This document shows, piece by piece, positions 25,363 to 34,926 of a stretch of 64,000 nucleotides of DNA. Location of the stretch: assembly GCF_023715725.1 (NCBI RefSeq), contig NZ_JAMBOT010000002.1, positions 768,993-832,992 of the forward strand, read 5' to 3'. Made by a program: the position numbers and the translations under genes. The notes under the pieces were generated by a model, which saw nothing but the letters and a program-made list of their open reading frames with translations, searched no databases and was not told the DNA's origin. This stretch comes from Paenibacillus pasadenensis. Its GTDB lineage: Bacteria > Bacillota > Bacilli > Paenibacillales > Paenibacillaceae. Numbering within the stretch: position 1 is the first letter of the stretch; every line of letters begins with the position of its first letter.

Positions 25363-27099
25363 ATGTACCCTTTATTTTCGCTGCGCATCGACCTAAAGCC
25401 ATACTCGCTGAAACAGAGGCTGATCCTTCTGCTTGTTTTGAGCGTGTTGGCTCCAATTATTTTGATCGGCAGCATTTCATACTATTCCATGAATTCCATT
25501 CTCGAAAACAAGACGCAGACGGGAATTAAAACGAATCTGCATCAGGTTCGCCTGTCGCTGGATGAATTGCTGAGGCAGTTGAACCAGGTGTCCCAGCAGC
25601 TTGCGTTCGACAGCGGGCTTAACAAAGAACTGGAGCAATACATGCAGTCCTCATCGCTGGACAAAAAAATGGTTTATGACAAAATTCAAGCAAAGTTGAA
25701 TTTAATTCAATTTACGAATCCTTCGGCCGGTCTAATGTTTTATTTTATTGAGGGCAGCGGCGAATATTTATTGCCTAACTATCCGGTGCTGGACGAATTT
25801 AAAGTCCGCGAGCTTCCCGTATTCGACCGTTATCGGGATATTACCTATTACGGCCCGCATCAATCTCAGTCGTCGATGCAGAACAAGGAAGTGATGTCCA
25901 TTGTGCGTAAGGTCGAGGCGCCCTATACCGACAGCTTATATGTGTATATTGAGTCGGCGCTAAGACTGGAGGACGATCTTTTGGACAGCGGCTCGTTCGG
26001 GCTGAATGTTTCGCATCTCATAGTTGATCATACCGGAGTGGTGACGTACAGCCAGAAACCGTCTGACTTCCCGGTCGGTTCGAACTATCAGGCTTCCGCC
26101 GGATCCAGGGACGGGATGAGCCGCAATTATTTATTTGAGGAAACCGGCAGCCAGAACTGGAAGGTTGTTGCGGCCATTTCCAAAAAAGAATACGAATCTG
26201 AAGTGCAGAGCTGGATGATCCGGTTTGCTGGTTCGGCTATTTTGACGTTAATGATCGGCATTGTCATTGCGCGCCTTATTTGGCGTTCGCTCTATGGTCC
26301 GATGCGGCAGCTCAGCCAGAACATCCGCAGCGTCAAACATGAAAAATGGGATGAGCCCAAACAATCCTTTACTATGATCGAGTTTGAATCCATTATGCAG
26401 GACTTTTATGGGATGAGAGAAAAAATGGGGAGTCTGATGCGGGAGCTAGAGGCGGAAGGAAAACGGAAGGGACAGCTCGAAATTGAAAAGCTGATGTACC
26501 AGATCAATCCTCATTTTCTCCACAATACGCTTGATACGCTGAGGTGGACCGCCCGAATGGACGGATACAGCCAAATGGATACCCTCATCTCCGCGTTAAT
26601 TAAAGTGCTGCATTATAATTTGGGAAAAAGCGGGCCGGCAACGATCCGCAGTGAAATTGAGAATGTGAAAAGCTACACGTTAATTCAGGAGCATCGTTAC
26701 CAGTTTCAGTTTCATATTCGGCTGAATGCCGAGCCCGATACGCTGGATTTGCCGATTCCGCGATTTGTGCTGCAGCCGATTGTCGAAAATGCGATCTATC
26801 ACGGCCTTTCCGACCACGGGACGATTGTTGTGACCATTTCCAAGATGGGAGAACATCAGGTTTTAATCCGGGTGGAGGACAACGGAAGAGGAATGGAAGA
26901 GGCGGAAATCGCCCGTATTCTGAATCGGAAAGATGAAGAGGCTCCAGGCGCTTCAGGGATCGGCTTGGCTTATGTGCGGCGTATGGTGCTTGAATTCGGC
27001 GAGTATGCGGATATGAAGATTCAAAGCAAGGTTGGTGAAGGAACGACAGTAGTTCTGCTGCTTCCGGTTTATTCCAGTGAACGGGCGGTTTCGAAATAA
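25363..27099 (+). CDS. YesM-type sensor histidine kinase
   Basis: A 578-residue membrane kinase: TM1 at about 18-40, an extracytoplasmic Cache-like sensor (about 45-285), TM2 at about 288-310 and a HAMP linker. The His_kinase domain has the phospho-acceptor His384 in QINPHFLHNTLDTL, and the HATPase domain has FVLQPIVENAIYHG and DNGRGM. It pairs with the response regulator 30 bp upstream. The missing periplasmic binding protein and ABC permease genes, which often accompany YesMN systems, suggest a different output. Confidence 0.88.
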   Translation: MYPLFSLRIDLKPYSLKQRLILLLVLSVLAPIILIGSISYYSMNSILENKTQTGIKTNLHQVRLSLDELLRQLNQVSQQLAFDSGLNKELEQYMQSSSLDKKMVYDKIQAKLNLIQFTNPSAGLMFYFIEGSGEYLLPNYPVLDEFKVRELPVFDRYRDITYYGPHQSQSSMQNKEVMSIVRKVEAPYTDSLYVYIESALRLEDDLLDSGSFGLNVSHLIVDHTGVVTYSQKPSDFPVGSNYQASAGSRDGMSRNYLFEETGSQNWKVVAAISKKEYESEVQSWMIRFAGSAILTLMIGIVIARLIWRSLYGPMRQLSQNIRSVKHEKWDEPKQSFTMIEFESIMQDFYGMREKMGSLMRELEAEGKRKGQLEIEKLMYQINPHFLHNTLDTLRWTARMDGYSQMDTLISALIKVLHYNLGKSGPATIRSEIENVKSYTLIQEHRYQFQFHIRLNAEPDTLDLPIPRFVLQPIVENAIYHGLSDHGTIVVTISKMGEHQVLIRVEDNGRGMEEAEIARILNRKDEEAPGASGIGLAYVRRMVLEFGEYADMKIQSKVGEGTTVVLLLPVYSSERAVSK

Positions 27100-27186
27100 G
27101 GTGCACTTTTGTCCTGAAAAAAGTACATTATTGTCTGTTTTATAGGTTTGCCTGATGGAAAGTTGAAGATAAATATGCACCAAAAC

Positions 27187-27220
27187 AAAGACCTTTCCTC
27201 ACTTTGGAAAAGGTCTTTTT
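27187..27220 (+). terminator. intrinsic terminator after the histidine kinase
   Basis: AAAGACCTTTCC at 27187 pairs with GGAAAAGGTCTTT ending at 27218 (one bulged base), loop TCACTTT, with T run to 27220. It separates the kinase from the secreted-protein gene. Confidence 0.85.
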
Positions 27221-27347
27221 GTTTACAATTGTTTTAGATTCAATAAGTCTCCAGGAGAGGGGGAGCAATCACGTCTTAGGCAGTCGCTGTTTCAACAACC
27301 TAATTTCTGGATGAGCAGAACGCATTCCTAATTGTAGGAGGTCAAAG

Positions 27348-29651
27348 ATGATAAATTCCATGAACAGATTCATTGCGGTCAAGCTGGCGGCGCTTCTTTT
27401 GTTTGTATCGGTCCTCGCATTGCTGCCGGCTCAAAAGCCGGTACAGGCAAACGCGACATTGCTTAGCCAAGGAAAGCCGGTAACCGCGCTCAATTCCGAA
27501 GCTGGAAACGGGCCGGAGCTGGCCAACGATGCGGATTCGAGCAACAACGGTTATTGGGGCTCCGTTATTACGGACGAACGCAAAAAAACCTGGTGGCAAA
27601 TTGATTTGGAAGGACAGAATCATATCTCTCAAATCGTAGTGCGCAACTATGTTGATGGCACGAGATTTTATCAATATCATATCGTTGGCAGCATGGACGG
27701 GGTGAACTGGAATCCGATTGCCATCAAAGGCGGCAATTCCGCCGCTTCCAATGGAGGCGATGTTTATAACGTATCGGTCGCAGCACGATATATCCGCGTT
27801 ATCTATACGTTAGGTTCCGCAAACGGTATTGCTCATATGACGGATTTTAAAGCATACGGGCATCCGGTAAGCACCATGCAGACAGATCCGCAAGTGAAGC
27901 TGCAATCGGCCTCATTGGACAAAGTGTCGTATTCGGCGGGCGATACCGTAAAGCTGAACTACCAGCTGAAAAACAATTCCCCATCTTACAGCTACAACAT
28001 CACAAGCGTAAAAGCTAAAGTAATCGGACTTACATCCCCCTATAACCTGTTTGTGGAGCAGCAGGTAGCGGCCAATGTGAATTTGTCGCCAGGGCAAACG
28101 TATACCGGCTCCAATATTTCCATCCTGAACATAGACAATATGACGGCGCTTGGATCGTATGCGCTGCATGTTCAGTACAACTTCAGCGATGGAAGCTCAT
28201 GGGAATCTTATCAGACCTTTTTCAGAATTAAAAATACCGACGAGAAATACGTTTATTCGGTAGCAAGGGATACTTATAACGGCTTGCCGGTGTACAAACT
28301 CGACGGAGATATGAGCGCTGGAGTTGCGGTTGAAAAAGCGGCGGAGTCCATCGGTGCGGGCACCTCGCAAATGTGGAACACAAACGGCGGGATGCTCACT
28401 TCCATCCATGCGACACCTTCGTTTTTAGTTGATTCCGTGCAGCAAACCGTTGATTTTTACGATCAGGAATTTGGCAGCAGCACCGTATTTGATACGGTTA
28501 TTATCGGTACGGGAAGTTTTGGAGCCCCTTATCTGTCCAAAACGCTGAACGCTCCGTTTTTGCCGACACATTTCCTCGTCAGCGCGGATACCGTTCAGGA
28601 AATTAAATCCGTTCACGACTATTCCCGCAAGCAAGGGCTTTCGGTTTACAGCATGTTTGGCGCGGATGCGTCCGTTAATGAAGGCGTGGCCTGGATTGAG
28701 CTGCTGGACCTGCCTCCAGCCTATGTGGATTTTCTCCAGAATCATCAGGTTAAAAACATCGTCTTTGTCGGAGCCAAAGGGAACGGCGGGGAAAGCCTCG
28801 TCAAAAAAGTGCTTACAGCTGATTCGCAGCCTGGACCGACCCAAAATGGCGATATTTATTTAGGATTTAATTTTGCCGGAGTGTCCGCCACCCAGAACCT
28901 GATCAATATGAACACCAAGATAAAAGACTTCAACAGCTACAGCTTAGGCAGCTTTGAAAATTTGAAAGACTGGGAGAGCGGAATTTTAACGGCGCAGTTT
29001 AACAATTACATCAGCACCGCAAGCAGCTCCGTGCCTACTCTGAACAAAATTGATTCCGTAATAAGCGGCCTGTGGGAAATGGCGTCCCATTCCATGTTGT
29101 CTTATTTCAAAAAAAATAACATTCCGCTGGAAGGCGTTTCGATCAATCCTTATATGAGCGCCCATCCGTTTTATGAAACGAAAAAAGGCTATGTTCCTTT
29201 CCTCATGCTGCAATGGGGAACAAATGTGAATCAAATGGTTGATCAAAATCTGAACGTCAAATTCAGAGCAATCGTAAACAGTTATTTCCCGTCCGTCACC
29301 TTTGACGACCTGACCTTCCGGATTAATTTTGCACGAAATGCCGGGAACAATGATCAACCGCCTGTTGGCGGACTGTGGCTGTCGGATCAGATTAAAAACA
29401 GGCTGACGCATAACGGGCTGAATGACGTGAAGCAGAATACAAACGAAAAGACAGCTTTTGAAGTATGGGATGTGAGCGACGGCATGAATTCGCCAAGTGA
29501 AGAAATTGCCGTCGAGCTGACGACAATGTCCACTGCAGCCCAATTAAAAACGTGGAACGAATCTCTTGAACCGTTGACGTTGGACGAACTCGAGGACATC
29601 CAGCTGCAGGATACCGCTATTATTGTTGAGCAAAATTACACCCGAAACTAA
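27348..29651 (+). CDS. secreted F5/8 type C domain protein of unknown function
   Basis: A 767-residue exported protein with a classic Sec signal (about 1-36, LAALLLFVSVLALLPA, then a PVQANA cleavage region). Residues about 38-165 form an F5/8 type C/CBM32-like discoidin domain (NEAGNG-type start, WWQIDLEG, ISQIVVRNYVDG, ARYIRVIYT). Residues 175-300 resemble an Ig-like beta domain (SYSAGDTVKLNYQLKNNSPS). The remaining 450 residues match nothing I recognise and show no transmembrane or anchoring signal. TAGGAGGTC precedes the ATG. It probably binds glycans outside the cell; the two-component system upstream may sense the same substrate. Confidence 0.75.
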   Translation: MINSMNRFIAVKLAALLLFVSVLALLPAQKPVQANATLLSQGKPVTALNSEAGNGPELANDADSSNNGYWGSVITDERKKTWWQIDLEGQNHISQIVVRNYVDGTRFYQYHIVGSMDGVNWNPIAIKGGNSAASNGGDVYNVSVAARYIRVIYTLGSANGIAHMTDFKAYGHPVSTMQTDPQVKLQSASLDKVSYSAGDTVKLNYQLKNNSPSYSYNITSVKAKVIGLTSPYNLFVEQQVAANVNLSPGQTYTGSNISILNIDNMTALGSYALHVQYNFSDGSSWESYQTFFRIKNTDEKYVYSVARDTYNGLPVYKLDGDMSAGVAVEKAAESIGAGTSQMWNTNGGMLTSIHATPSFLVDSVQQTVDFYDQEFGSSTVFDTVIIGTGSFGAPYLSKTLNAPFLPTHFLVSADTVQEIKSVHDYSRKQGLSVYSMFGADASVNEGVAWIELLDLPPAYVDFLQNHQVKNIVFVGAKGNGGESLVKKVLTADSQPGPTQNGDIYLGFNFAGVSATQNLINMNTKIKDFNSYSLGSFENLKDWESGILTAQFNNYISTASSSVPTLNKIDSVISGLWEMASHSMLSYFKKNNIPLEGVSINPYMSAHPFYETKKGYVPFLMLQWGTNVNQMVDQNLNVKFRAIVNSYFPSVTFDDLTFRINFARNAGNNDQPPVGGLWLSDQIKNRLTHNGLNDVKQNTNEKTAFEVWDVSDGMNSPSEEIAVELTTMSTAAQLKTWNESLEPLTLDELEDIQLQDTAIIVEQNYTRN

Positions 29652-29684
29652 TTTGGCGACTGCCCATGCATGGAGTAAAAGAAG

Positions 29685-29719
29685 AAGCCTCTGTACCCTT
29701 AGCCGGGTGCAGAGGCTTT
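29685..29719. terminator. bidirectional terminator
   Basis: AAGCCTCTGTACCC at 29685 pairs with GGGTGCAGAGGCTT at 29705 (one mismatch), loop TTAGCC. It separates the convergent secreted-protein and AraC genes. Confidence 0.8.
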
Positions 29720-29733
29720 GTTCGTTGCGGACA

Positions 29734-30651
29734 TTAGCGGGATTTCATTCCCGCTGCCGCCTCTACCGTACGTGCGTACTCAGACGGAGGCATACCGGTG
29801 GAGCGTTTGAACTCTCTGGAAAAATAATGCACGCTGGAATATCCAAGCCGTGCGGCGATTTCCGTCATGCTATAGCTGCGTTCGCGGATCATCGATTTGG
29901 CTTCCTCCAGCTTCATCTGCCGGAACAGCTCCATCGGCCCCATGCCGGTATGCAGCTGCACCAGCTCCTTCAGCCGAGTGCGTCCGAGATGCGCCGCCTG
30001 GCATAAATCCTCCAGTGCCAGCGGTTCGCCCAGACGCTCAAGCATGACGGCCTTAAGCTTGTCAAACGTTTCCTGCCCGGCCGCACGCGCCGCCGGAGCA
30101 GGTGAGGACGAGCGTTTACCATCCCGCTCGCCGGCAGACTGCGCGCTGCGAATCTGACTGATCAGCAGCAGCTCCAGGCAAAGCCGCAGCATTTGCTCCG
30201 ATGCGGGCGGGGCTTGCGGATTTCTTTCCAGCCGATGCACTTTAGGATCGTGATAAGGGGGCAGGAAGCTCGCAAATCCTTCCTGCAGCAGCAGCGACAG
30301 CCAGCCCAGCTCCTTTTCCTGCAGCATGCCGACGCGGTCGTGAAGCTGAACCATGAGCGGACTGTCGCAGGTAAAGGCGATGACGATCAGATTCGGCGGG
30401 CGATGCCCGTTACCTACCCGCACCGTATGGAATTCCCCGGGTTTATGAAAAACGATGCTGCCCTGCTGCAAAATAAGCAGCCGGTCGTCGGCCCGCACCT
30501 CAACTTCGCCTTTGTCGACATAAAGCAGCTCCCAGAAATCATGAGACTCGCCTTCGAACAGGTACCCTTTTGGATATTCAAAATAATGAAATGATATCAG
30601 CTCGTCCACCTGAAGGTCCTGTCTCAGGCGCAAAGGATGAAAGGTTGTCAT
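29734..30651 (-). CDS. AraC-family transcriptional regulator
   Basis: A 305-residue regulator: an N-terminal cupin-type sensing domain (about 20-100, HDFWELLYVDKGEVEV and GSIVFHKPGEFHTV), a variable Ala-rich linker (about 180-200) and a C-terminal AraC double helix-turn-helix (LEDLCQAAHLGRTRLKELV, then MTEIAARLGYSSVHYFSREF). It is transcribed divergently from the isomerase/dehydrogenase cluster at 30804, so it probably controls that operon. Confidence 0.88.
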   Translation of the reverse strand: MTTFHPLRLRQDLQVDELISFHYFEYPKGYLFEGESHDFWELLYVDKGEVEVRADDRLLILQQGSIVFHKPGEFHTVRVGNGHRPPNLIVIAFTCDSPLMVQLHDRVGMLQEKELGWLSLLLQEGFASFLPPYHDPKVHRLERNPQAPPASEQMLRLCLELLLISQIRSAQSAGERDGKRSSSPAPAARAAGQETFDKLKAVMLERLGEPLALEDLCQAAHLGRTRLKELVQLHTGMGPMELFRQMKLEEAKSMIRERSYSMTEIAARLGYSSVHYFSREFKRSTGMPPSEYARTVEAAAGMKSR

Positions 30652-30734
30652 AGGTTCCCTCCGTCAGGACGTTATGACTTCATCGTACCACGAATAAAGG
30701 CCGAAAATGCAAAAACAGCGGCCAAAATGATAAA

Positions 30735-30761
30735 TTCAAAACGCTTTCTTCCGTCTATAAT
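30735..30761 (+). promoter_or_regulatory. predicted promoter of the isomerase-dehydrogenase operon
   Basis: TTCAAA, a 15-bp spacer and a perfect TATAAT, 43 bp before the first ATG. The short spacer suggests dependence on an activator such as the divergent AraC protein (inference). Confidence 0.5.
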
Positions 30762-30803
30762 CCAAGTATAAACGCTAAGAAACCGAAGAGGAGGCTGCAT
30801 CAA

Positions 30804-31652
30804 ATGAAAAAGGGCATTAACGCATGGTCTTTCCCGGCAGGCACGACGGTTGAACAAAGCATCGCCATCGCCAAGGACGCCGGATTCGACGGAATCGAGC
30901 TCGCGCTGGAGGAGACGGGGCAGCTCAGTCTGGAAAGCAGCGAAAAGGAAATTCTCGGCTACAAACAGCTGGCTAGCGATACCGGTCTGGAGCTGTCCAG
31001 CCTTGCAAGCGGCCTTTATTGGGCCTACCCTCCGACGAGCGACAGCGAATCGGTCCGCACAAAAGCCAAAGACATTATCCGCAAGCAGCTCGAAACGGCT
31101 GCTTTGCTTGAAGTAGATACGATTCTTGTTGTACCTGGCGCCGTAGGCGTAGACTTCATTCCTGACGCGCCGGTTGTTGCATACGACAAAGCTTATGACC
31201 GCGCTCTGGAAACGTTCCGGGAGCTCGCTTCCGAAGCCGAGAAGCTGAAAGTAAACATCGGCGTGGAAAACGTGTGGAACAAATTCCTGCTCTCTCCGCT
31301 TGAAATGAGAGGTTTCATCGATGCCGTCGGCTCCGATTATGTTGGCTCTTACTTCGATGTCGGCAACGTCGTTTATTCCGGTTATCCGGAACACTGGATT
31401 CAAATTCTCGGCTCCCGCATCAAAAAGGTTCACTTCAAAGACTACCGCCGCAACGCGGGCGGACTGCACGGCTTTGTCGATCTGCTTGCAGGCGACGTGA
31501 ATTATCCGGCCGTTGTCCGCGAGCTGGAAGCGATCGGCTACGACAGCTTTGTTACGGCAGAGATGATTCCGCCTTATACGCATCATAGCGTTCAAATCGT
31601 ATACAACACGTCGGCGGCAATGGACGCCATTCTCGGAAGGAGCAAACGATAA
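30804..31652 (+). CDS. sugar phosphate isomerase/epimerase, TIM-barrel family
   Basis: A 282-residue AP-endonuclease-2-like TIM barrel (Pfam AP_endonuc_2). It has the N-terminal INAWSFPAGTTVEQSIAIAKDAGFDGIEL, the metal Glu in IGVENVWNKFL, the SYFDVGN Asp, the KVHFKDY His/Asp site and a late TAEMIPP Glu. Such enzymes isomerise or dehydrate sugars and inositol derivatives. GAGGAGGCTG is close to the ATG. The stop overlaps the dehydrogenase start by one base. The substrate cannot be assigned. Confidence 0.85.
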   Translation: MKKGINAWSFPAGTTVEQSIAIAKDAGFDGIELALEETGQLSLESSEKEILGYKQLASDTGLELSSLASGLYWAYPPTSDSESVRTKAKDIIRKQLETAALLEVDTILVVPGAVGVDFIPDAPVVAYDKAYDRALETFRELASEAEKLKVNIGVENVWNKFLLSPLEMRGFIDAVGSDYVGSYFDVGNVVYSGYPEHWIQILGSRIKKVHFKDYRRNAGGLHGFVDLLAGDVNYPAVVRELEAIGYDSFVTAEMIPPYTHHSVQIVYNTSAAMDAILGRSKR

Positions 31653-32671
31653 TGATTCGGATCGGTATGATTGGACTGGGCTTCATGGGACGGGCCCACC
31701 TGGAAAACTATCTGCGCCTGGAGCAAGAGGGCGTAGCGGTCAAAGTTGTTGCGATCTGCGACGCAGACCCTGTTAAGCTGCAGGGCGGCGGCGGCGGCGG
31801 CAACCTCGAAGCAGGCAGCACGGTAGTGGATCTGAGCGCGTTTGCCCAGTACACCTCCATCTCGGAAATGCTGGAAAAAGAGCAGCTGGACGCGGTTGAC
31901 ATTACACTGCCTACATTCCTGCATCGCGATGTAACCGTTCAATGCCTGGAAGCTGGCATCCATGTGCTTTGCGAAAAGCCAATGGCCATGGATACCGAAG
32001 AATGCGACGTCATGAACCAGGCGGCGGAGAAGAGCGGCAAAGCGCTTATGATCGGCCAATGCCTGCGCTTCTGGCCGGCATACGTCGAGCTCAAAAAGCT
32101 CATCGACAACGGAACGCTCGGCAAAGTCACGTACGCCTATTTTTACCGCGGCGGCGGCACGCCAAGCTGGGGACCATGGGTGCTCCAAAAGGACAAGGGC
32201 GGCGGTGCGCTTCTCGACATGCACGTGCATGATACCGATGTTGTCAACTGGCTGTTTGGCAAGCCGGAAGCCGTTTCGACAAACGCAGTCAATGTCATTC
32301 CAGGCAGCGGCTACGACATCGTATCGACGAACTACCGTTATCCGCAAAACGCCGTCATCCACACGCAAGTGGATTGGACGCTCAACGGCGACTTTGGCTT
32401 CGAGATGGGCTTCCGCGTCACATTTGAGAACGGCAACGTCCAGTTCGTAAACAACGAGCTCCGCGTTAACCCGAACGACGCTCCGGGTTATGTCGCCGAG
32501 CTGTCGGAAAACCAAGGGTATTACTACGAGCTGAAGTACTTCGTGGAATCGCTCCTGAACGGCACTCCTATCGAAGAAGCGGACGGCCAAAGCACAAAAG
32601 ACACCATCACGATCGTGCGTGCAGAAATCGCTTCCGCTGACCAGCGCGGCGAGTGGGTTTCCGTCGGTTAA
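31652..32671 (+). CDS. Gfo/Idh/MocA family oxidoreductase
   Basis: A 339-residue NAD(P)-dependent sugar dehydrogenase. The Rossmann domain begins IRIGMIGLGFMGRAHLENY, and the signature ECEKPMA-like motif appears as VLCEKPMAMDTEE at about 108-120. The catalytic/substrate region is GALLDMHVHDTDVVNWLFG with the conserved His. It works with the isomerase upstream and probably with the second isomerase downstream in one carbohydrate catabolic route (inference). A Gly run (LQGGGGGGNLE) near residue 45 is unusual. Confidence 0.88.
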   Translation: MIRIGMIGLGFMGRAHLENYLRLEQEGVAVKVVAICDADPVKLQGGGGGGNLEAGSTVVDLSAFAQYTSISEMLEKEQLDAVDITLPTFLHRDVTVQCLEAGIHVLCEKPMAMDTEECDVMNQAAEKSGKALMIGQCLRFWPAYVELKKLIDNGTLGKVTYAYFYRGGGTPSWGPWVLQKDKGGGALLDMHVHDTDVVNWLFGKPEAVSTNAVNVIPGSGYDIVSTNYRYPQNAVIHTQVDWTLNGDFGFEMGFRVTFENGNVQFVNNELRVNPNDAPGYVAELSENQGYYYELKYFVESLLNGTPIEEADGQSTKDTITIVRAEIASADQRGEWVSVG

Positions 32672-32696
32672 TATTCAAGTTATGTATCAAAGCACA

Positions 32697-32730
32697 AGCC
32701 TGTCCGTCTTTTTGCGGACGGGCTTTGCTT
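32697..32730 (+). terminator. intrinsic terminator after the Gfo/Idh/MocA gene
   Basis: AGCCTGTCCG at 32697 pairs with CGGACGGGCT ending at 32724 (one T-G pair), loop TCTTTTTG, followed by a T-rich tail. Confidence 0.8.
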
Positions 32731-32981
32731 TTGCAATACGGCTGTTTCAGCTAATATTGCTATGGAGCTGTTTGCACAAAAGAGGCTCGCTTATATGCTC
32801 CGCTCCGCACAAAAGTGCAACTACTCGGCATAGCTGTTCTAGTCCGTATCCAGCGCTGGATTTACAATGGAGGTAGAGCAGAGATAAGAGTTGGAAATCT
32901 GAGTTCAACGGGCCGGCTTTTAGCGCAGCGGGTTCTTTTCATCGGACGTAGTCCTATACTGACAAAAAGGCGGTTAAAAAG
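32731..32981. other. non-coding stretch between two sugar-isomerase units
   Basis: About 250 bp without a credible gene. It contains two copies of GCACAAAAG (near 32774 and 32808), the second forming the palindrome GCACAAAAGTGC, and TATACT at 32955 with only a weak -35 (TTCTTT, 32933). It probably holds the promoter of the next isomerase gene; no riboswitch is recognised. Confidence 0.4.
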
Positions 32982-33869
32982 ATGAGCGTAAATAATCCAA
33001 TTGGCGTTATCGTCGACAGCTTCCAGCTTGGCGTGCGCGAAGGGCTTCGTAAAGCAAAGGAAGTAGGCGCGGACGGCGTTCAAATTTATGCGGTTGCCGG
33101 AGAAATGGACCCGGATATTCTTGATGCAGCCAGCCGCAAGGAGCTGCGCGAATATATCGATTCGCTGGGCCTCACCGTGTCCGCGCTCGTAGGCGATCTG
33201 GCAGGCCACGGCTTCCAGGACAAAAATGAAAACGGCTGGAAGGTCGAAAAATCCAAGCGCATTTTGGACTTGGCGCTTGATCTCGGCTGCAACATCGTCA
33301 CGACGCATATCGGCATCGTGCCGGACGACGAAAACAGCGAGATTTACCAAACCATGCTGCAAGCCTGCGATGAAATCAGCCGTTATGCAAGCAGCAAAAA
33401 CGCCTTTTTTGCCATTGAAACCGGACCGGAGCGCGCCGAGCATCTGAAGCAGTTCCTCGACAAGCTGAGCACGGACGGGCTGTCCGTCAATTTTGATCCG
33501 GCCAATATGGTTATGGTGACAGGCGACGACCCGGTACAAGGCGTGTATACGCTCGGACGTTATATCGTTCATACGCATGCCAAGGACGGCGTGAAGCTGA
33601 AGGATTATGTAGATCCGCGCAAGGTGTACGGAATGCTTGGTTACGAGCATGAAGCGATGAGCCATGAAAAGCTGGCTGCCGAAGCCGAGGAAGGCGAGGA
33701 TTTCCGCGAAGTTCCGCTTGGCGAGGGCAGTGTCGACTGGCAGAACTATCTTCAAGCTTTGCAGGACATCGGCTACACCGGTTATTTGACGATTGAGCGT
33801 GAGGTTGGCTCACAGCCGGAGAAGGATATTGCGGCTGCCGTTCAGTTTTTGAAAGGTTTCCGTTCATAG
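32982..33869 (+). CDS. second sugar phosphate isomerase/epimerase
   Basis: A 295-residue AP_endonuc_2 TIM barrel, distantly like the 30804 protein. Visible are GLRKAKEVGADGVQIY, the metal Glu in FFAIETGPERAEH, the VNFDPANM Asp, the THAKDGVKL His/Asp, and the last Glu in LTIEREVG. AAGGCGG lies upstream of ATG. It has its own upstream terminator and promoter candidate, so it may be separately expressed, though function is probably linked to the preceding pair. Confidence 0.85.
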   Translation: MSVNNPIGVIVDSFQLGVREGLRKAKEVGADGVQIYAVAGEMDPDILDAASRKELREYIDSLGLTVSALVGDLAGHGFQDKNENGWKVEKSKRILDLALDLGCNIVTTHIGIVPDDENSEIYQTMLQACDEISRYASSKNAFFAIETGPERAEHLKQFLDKLSTDGLSVNFDPANMVMVTGDDPVQGVYTLGRYIVHTHAKDGVKLKDYVDPRKVYGMLGYEHEAMSHEKLAAEAEEGEDFREVPLGEGSVDWQNYLQALQDIGYTGYLTIEREVGSQPEKDIAAAVQFLKGFRS

Positions 33870-33914
33870 CAGGAAGCTGCTGCAAATAGAGGAGTGCCGG
33901 CAAACGAGCTCATG

Positions 33915-33943
33915 GAGCGGCGTTGACGGCGCTCTTCTTTTTT
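33915..33943 (+). terminator. probable terminator after the second isomerase gene
   Basis: GAGCG at 33915 pairs with CGCTC at 33930, then a G/G mismatch and two inner pairs around TTGA, followed by TTCTTTTTT. A second hairpin, GGGCCG/CGGCCC at 33960-33980, runs into the end of the convergent exporter gene. Confidence 0.55.
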
Positions 33944-33969
33944 GGTTTAACGACTATCTGGGCCGGAAT

Positions 33970-34887
33970 CTAGGCGGCCCTTTTGGTACGGGCAGGCTTT
34001 TTCACAGCGGATTTCAATTCCTTCAGCCTTGGTGCCGCGATGCCTGCAAGCACCAGCAGGCTTCCGCTAATGGAGACGAAGGTTATTTGTTCCTGGAACA
34101 TGACCGCGCCAAGCGTGAGAGCGATTATGGGAGATACATATAGCCAGGTCGATGGGAAAAACGCGTTTGTAGCTTTAATCAGCCAGGCATAGAGGCTATG
34201 ACCGAGCATGGAGCCGACTACAATCAAATAAAGGAGCGAGCCTGCTGCAGGCAGAAGCTCGAGCGATGCGGAGGAAGGACTCTCTGTCAAAATAGAGATC
34301 AGGAGCAGTCCGCTTCCTCCTGCGGTCATTTGCGCTGAATTTAGTGCAATTGGAGACAAATCCGGTTCCCGCAGAAGCATTCGGCGCGTCAAAAGGCTCC
34401 CGCTCCCATAACCGATTACTCCAAGCAGAACAACCAGACAGGCCATCAGCCACAAGCTGTCGCTGCTTCCTGTCAGCTTAGGCAGCATAAGCACGATTAC
34501 ACCTGTGAAGCCCAGTGCGCAGCCGATTTTGTCCAGCCGCGTGGTGGGCTGTTTCATGGCCAACGACTGCATAAGCAAAATGAAAATCGGTCCGGTCGCA
34601 GACAACACGGCCGCCATCCCGGATTCAATATGCTGCTCTCCCCAATACAGAGTGGAAAATGTGGTGAACGTACTGGCTGCTCCAATGAGCAGCACTTCTT
34701 TGCGCCACAACAGCGAAAGGTTTGTTTTGCCCCGCAGCCAAAGCCAAACAAAGAGTAAGGCCCCCGCCGCAACAAACCGGATGCCGGCCGACAGAAACGG
34801 CGGCAGCCCGGCCTCCACGCCAATTTTAATGGCAAAAAATGTGGTGCCGAATATAGCGCACATAAGCGCATAGTTGAACCAAACCAT
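33970..34887 (-). CDS. EamA-family (DMT) transporter
   Basis: A 305-residue inner-membrane protein with about ten hydrophobic helices and two EamA repeats (first starting at YALMCAIFGTTFFAIKIG, second at CLVVLLGVIGYGSGSLL). Members export amino acids or metabolites such as threonine, homoserine or purines. It ends in a basic tail. A MocR regulator is transcribed from the opposite side of a 108-bp gap, the usual arrangement for an exporter and its PLP-sensing regulator. Confidence 0.87.
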   Translation of the reverse strand: MVWFNYALMCAIFGTTFFAIKIGVEAGLPPFLSAGIRFVAAGALLFVWLWLRGKTNLSLLWRKEVLLIGAASTFTTFSTLYWGEQHIESGMAAVLSATGPIFILLMQSLAMKQPTTRLDKIGCALGFTGVIVLMLPKLTGSSDSLWLMACLVVLLGVIGYGSGSLLTRRMLLREPDLSPIALNSAQMTAGGSGLLLISILTESPSSASLELLPAAGSLLYLIVVGSMLGHSLYAWLIKATNAFFPSTWLYVSPIIALTLGAVMFQEQITFVSISGSLLVLAGIAAPRLKELKSAVKKPARTKRAA

Positions 34888-34926
34888 GTTGCAGCCTCCC
34901 TTTCATTACCACCTGCATCATATCAG

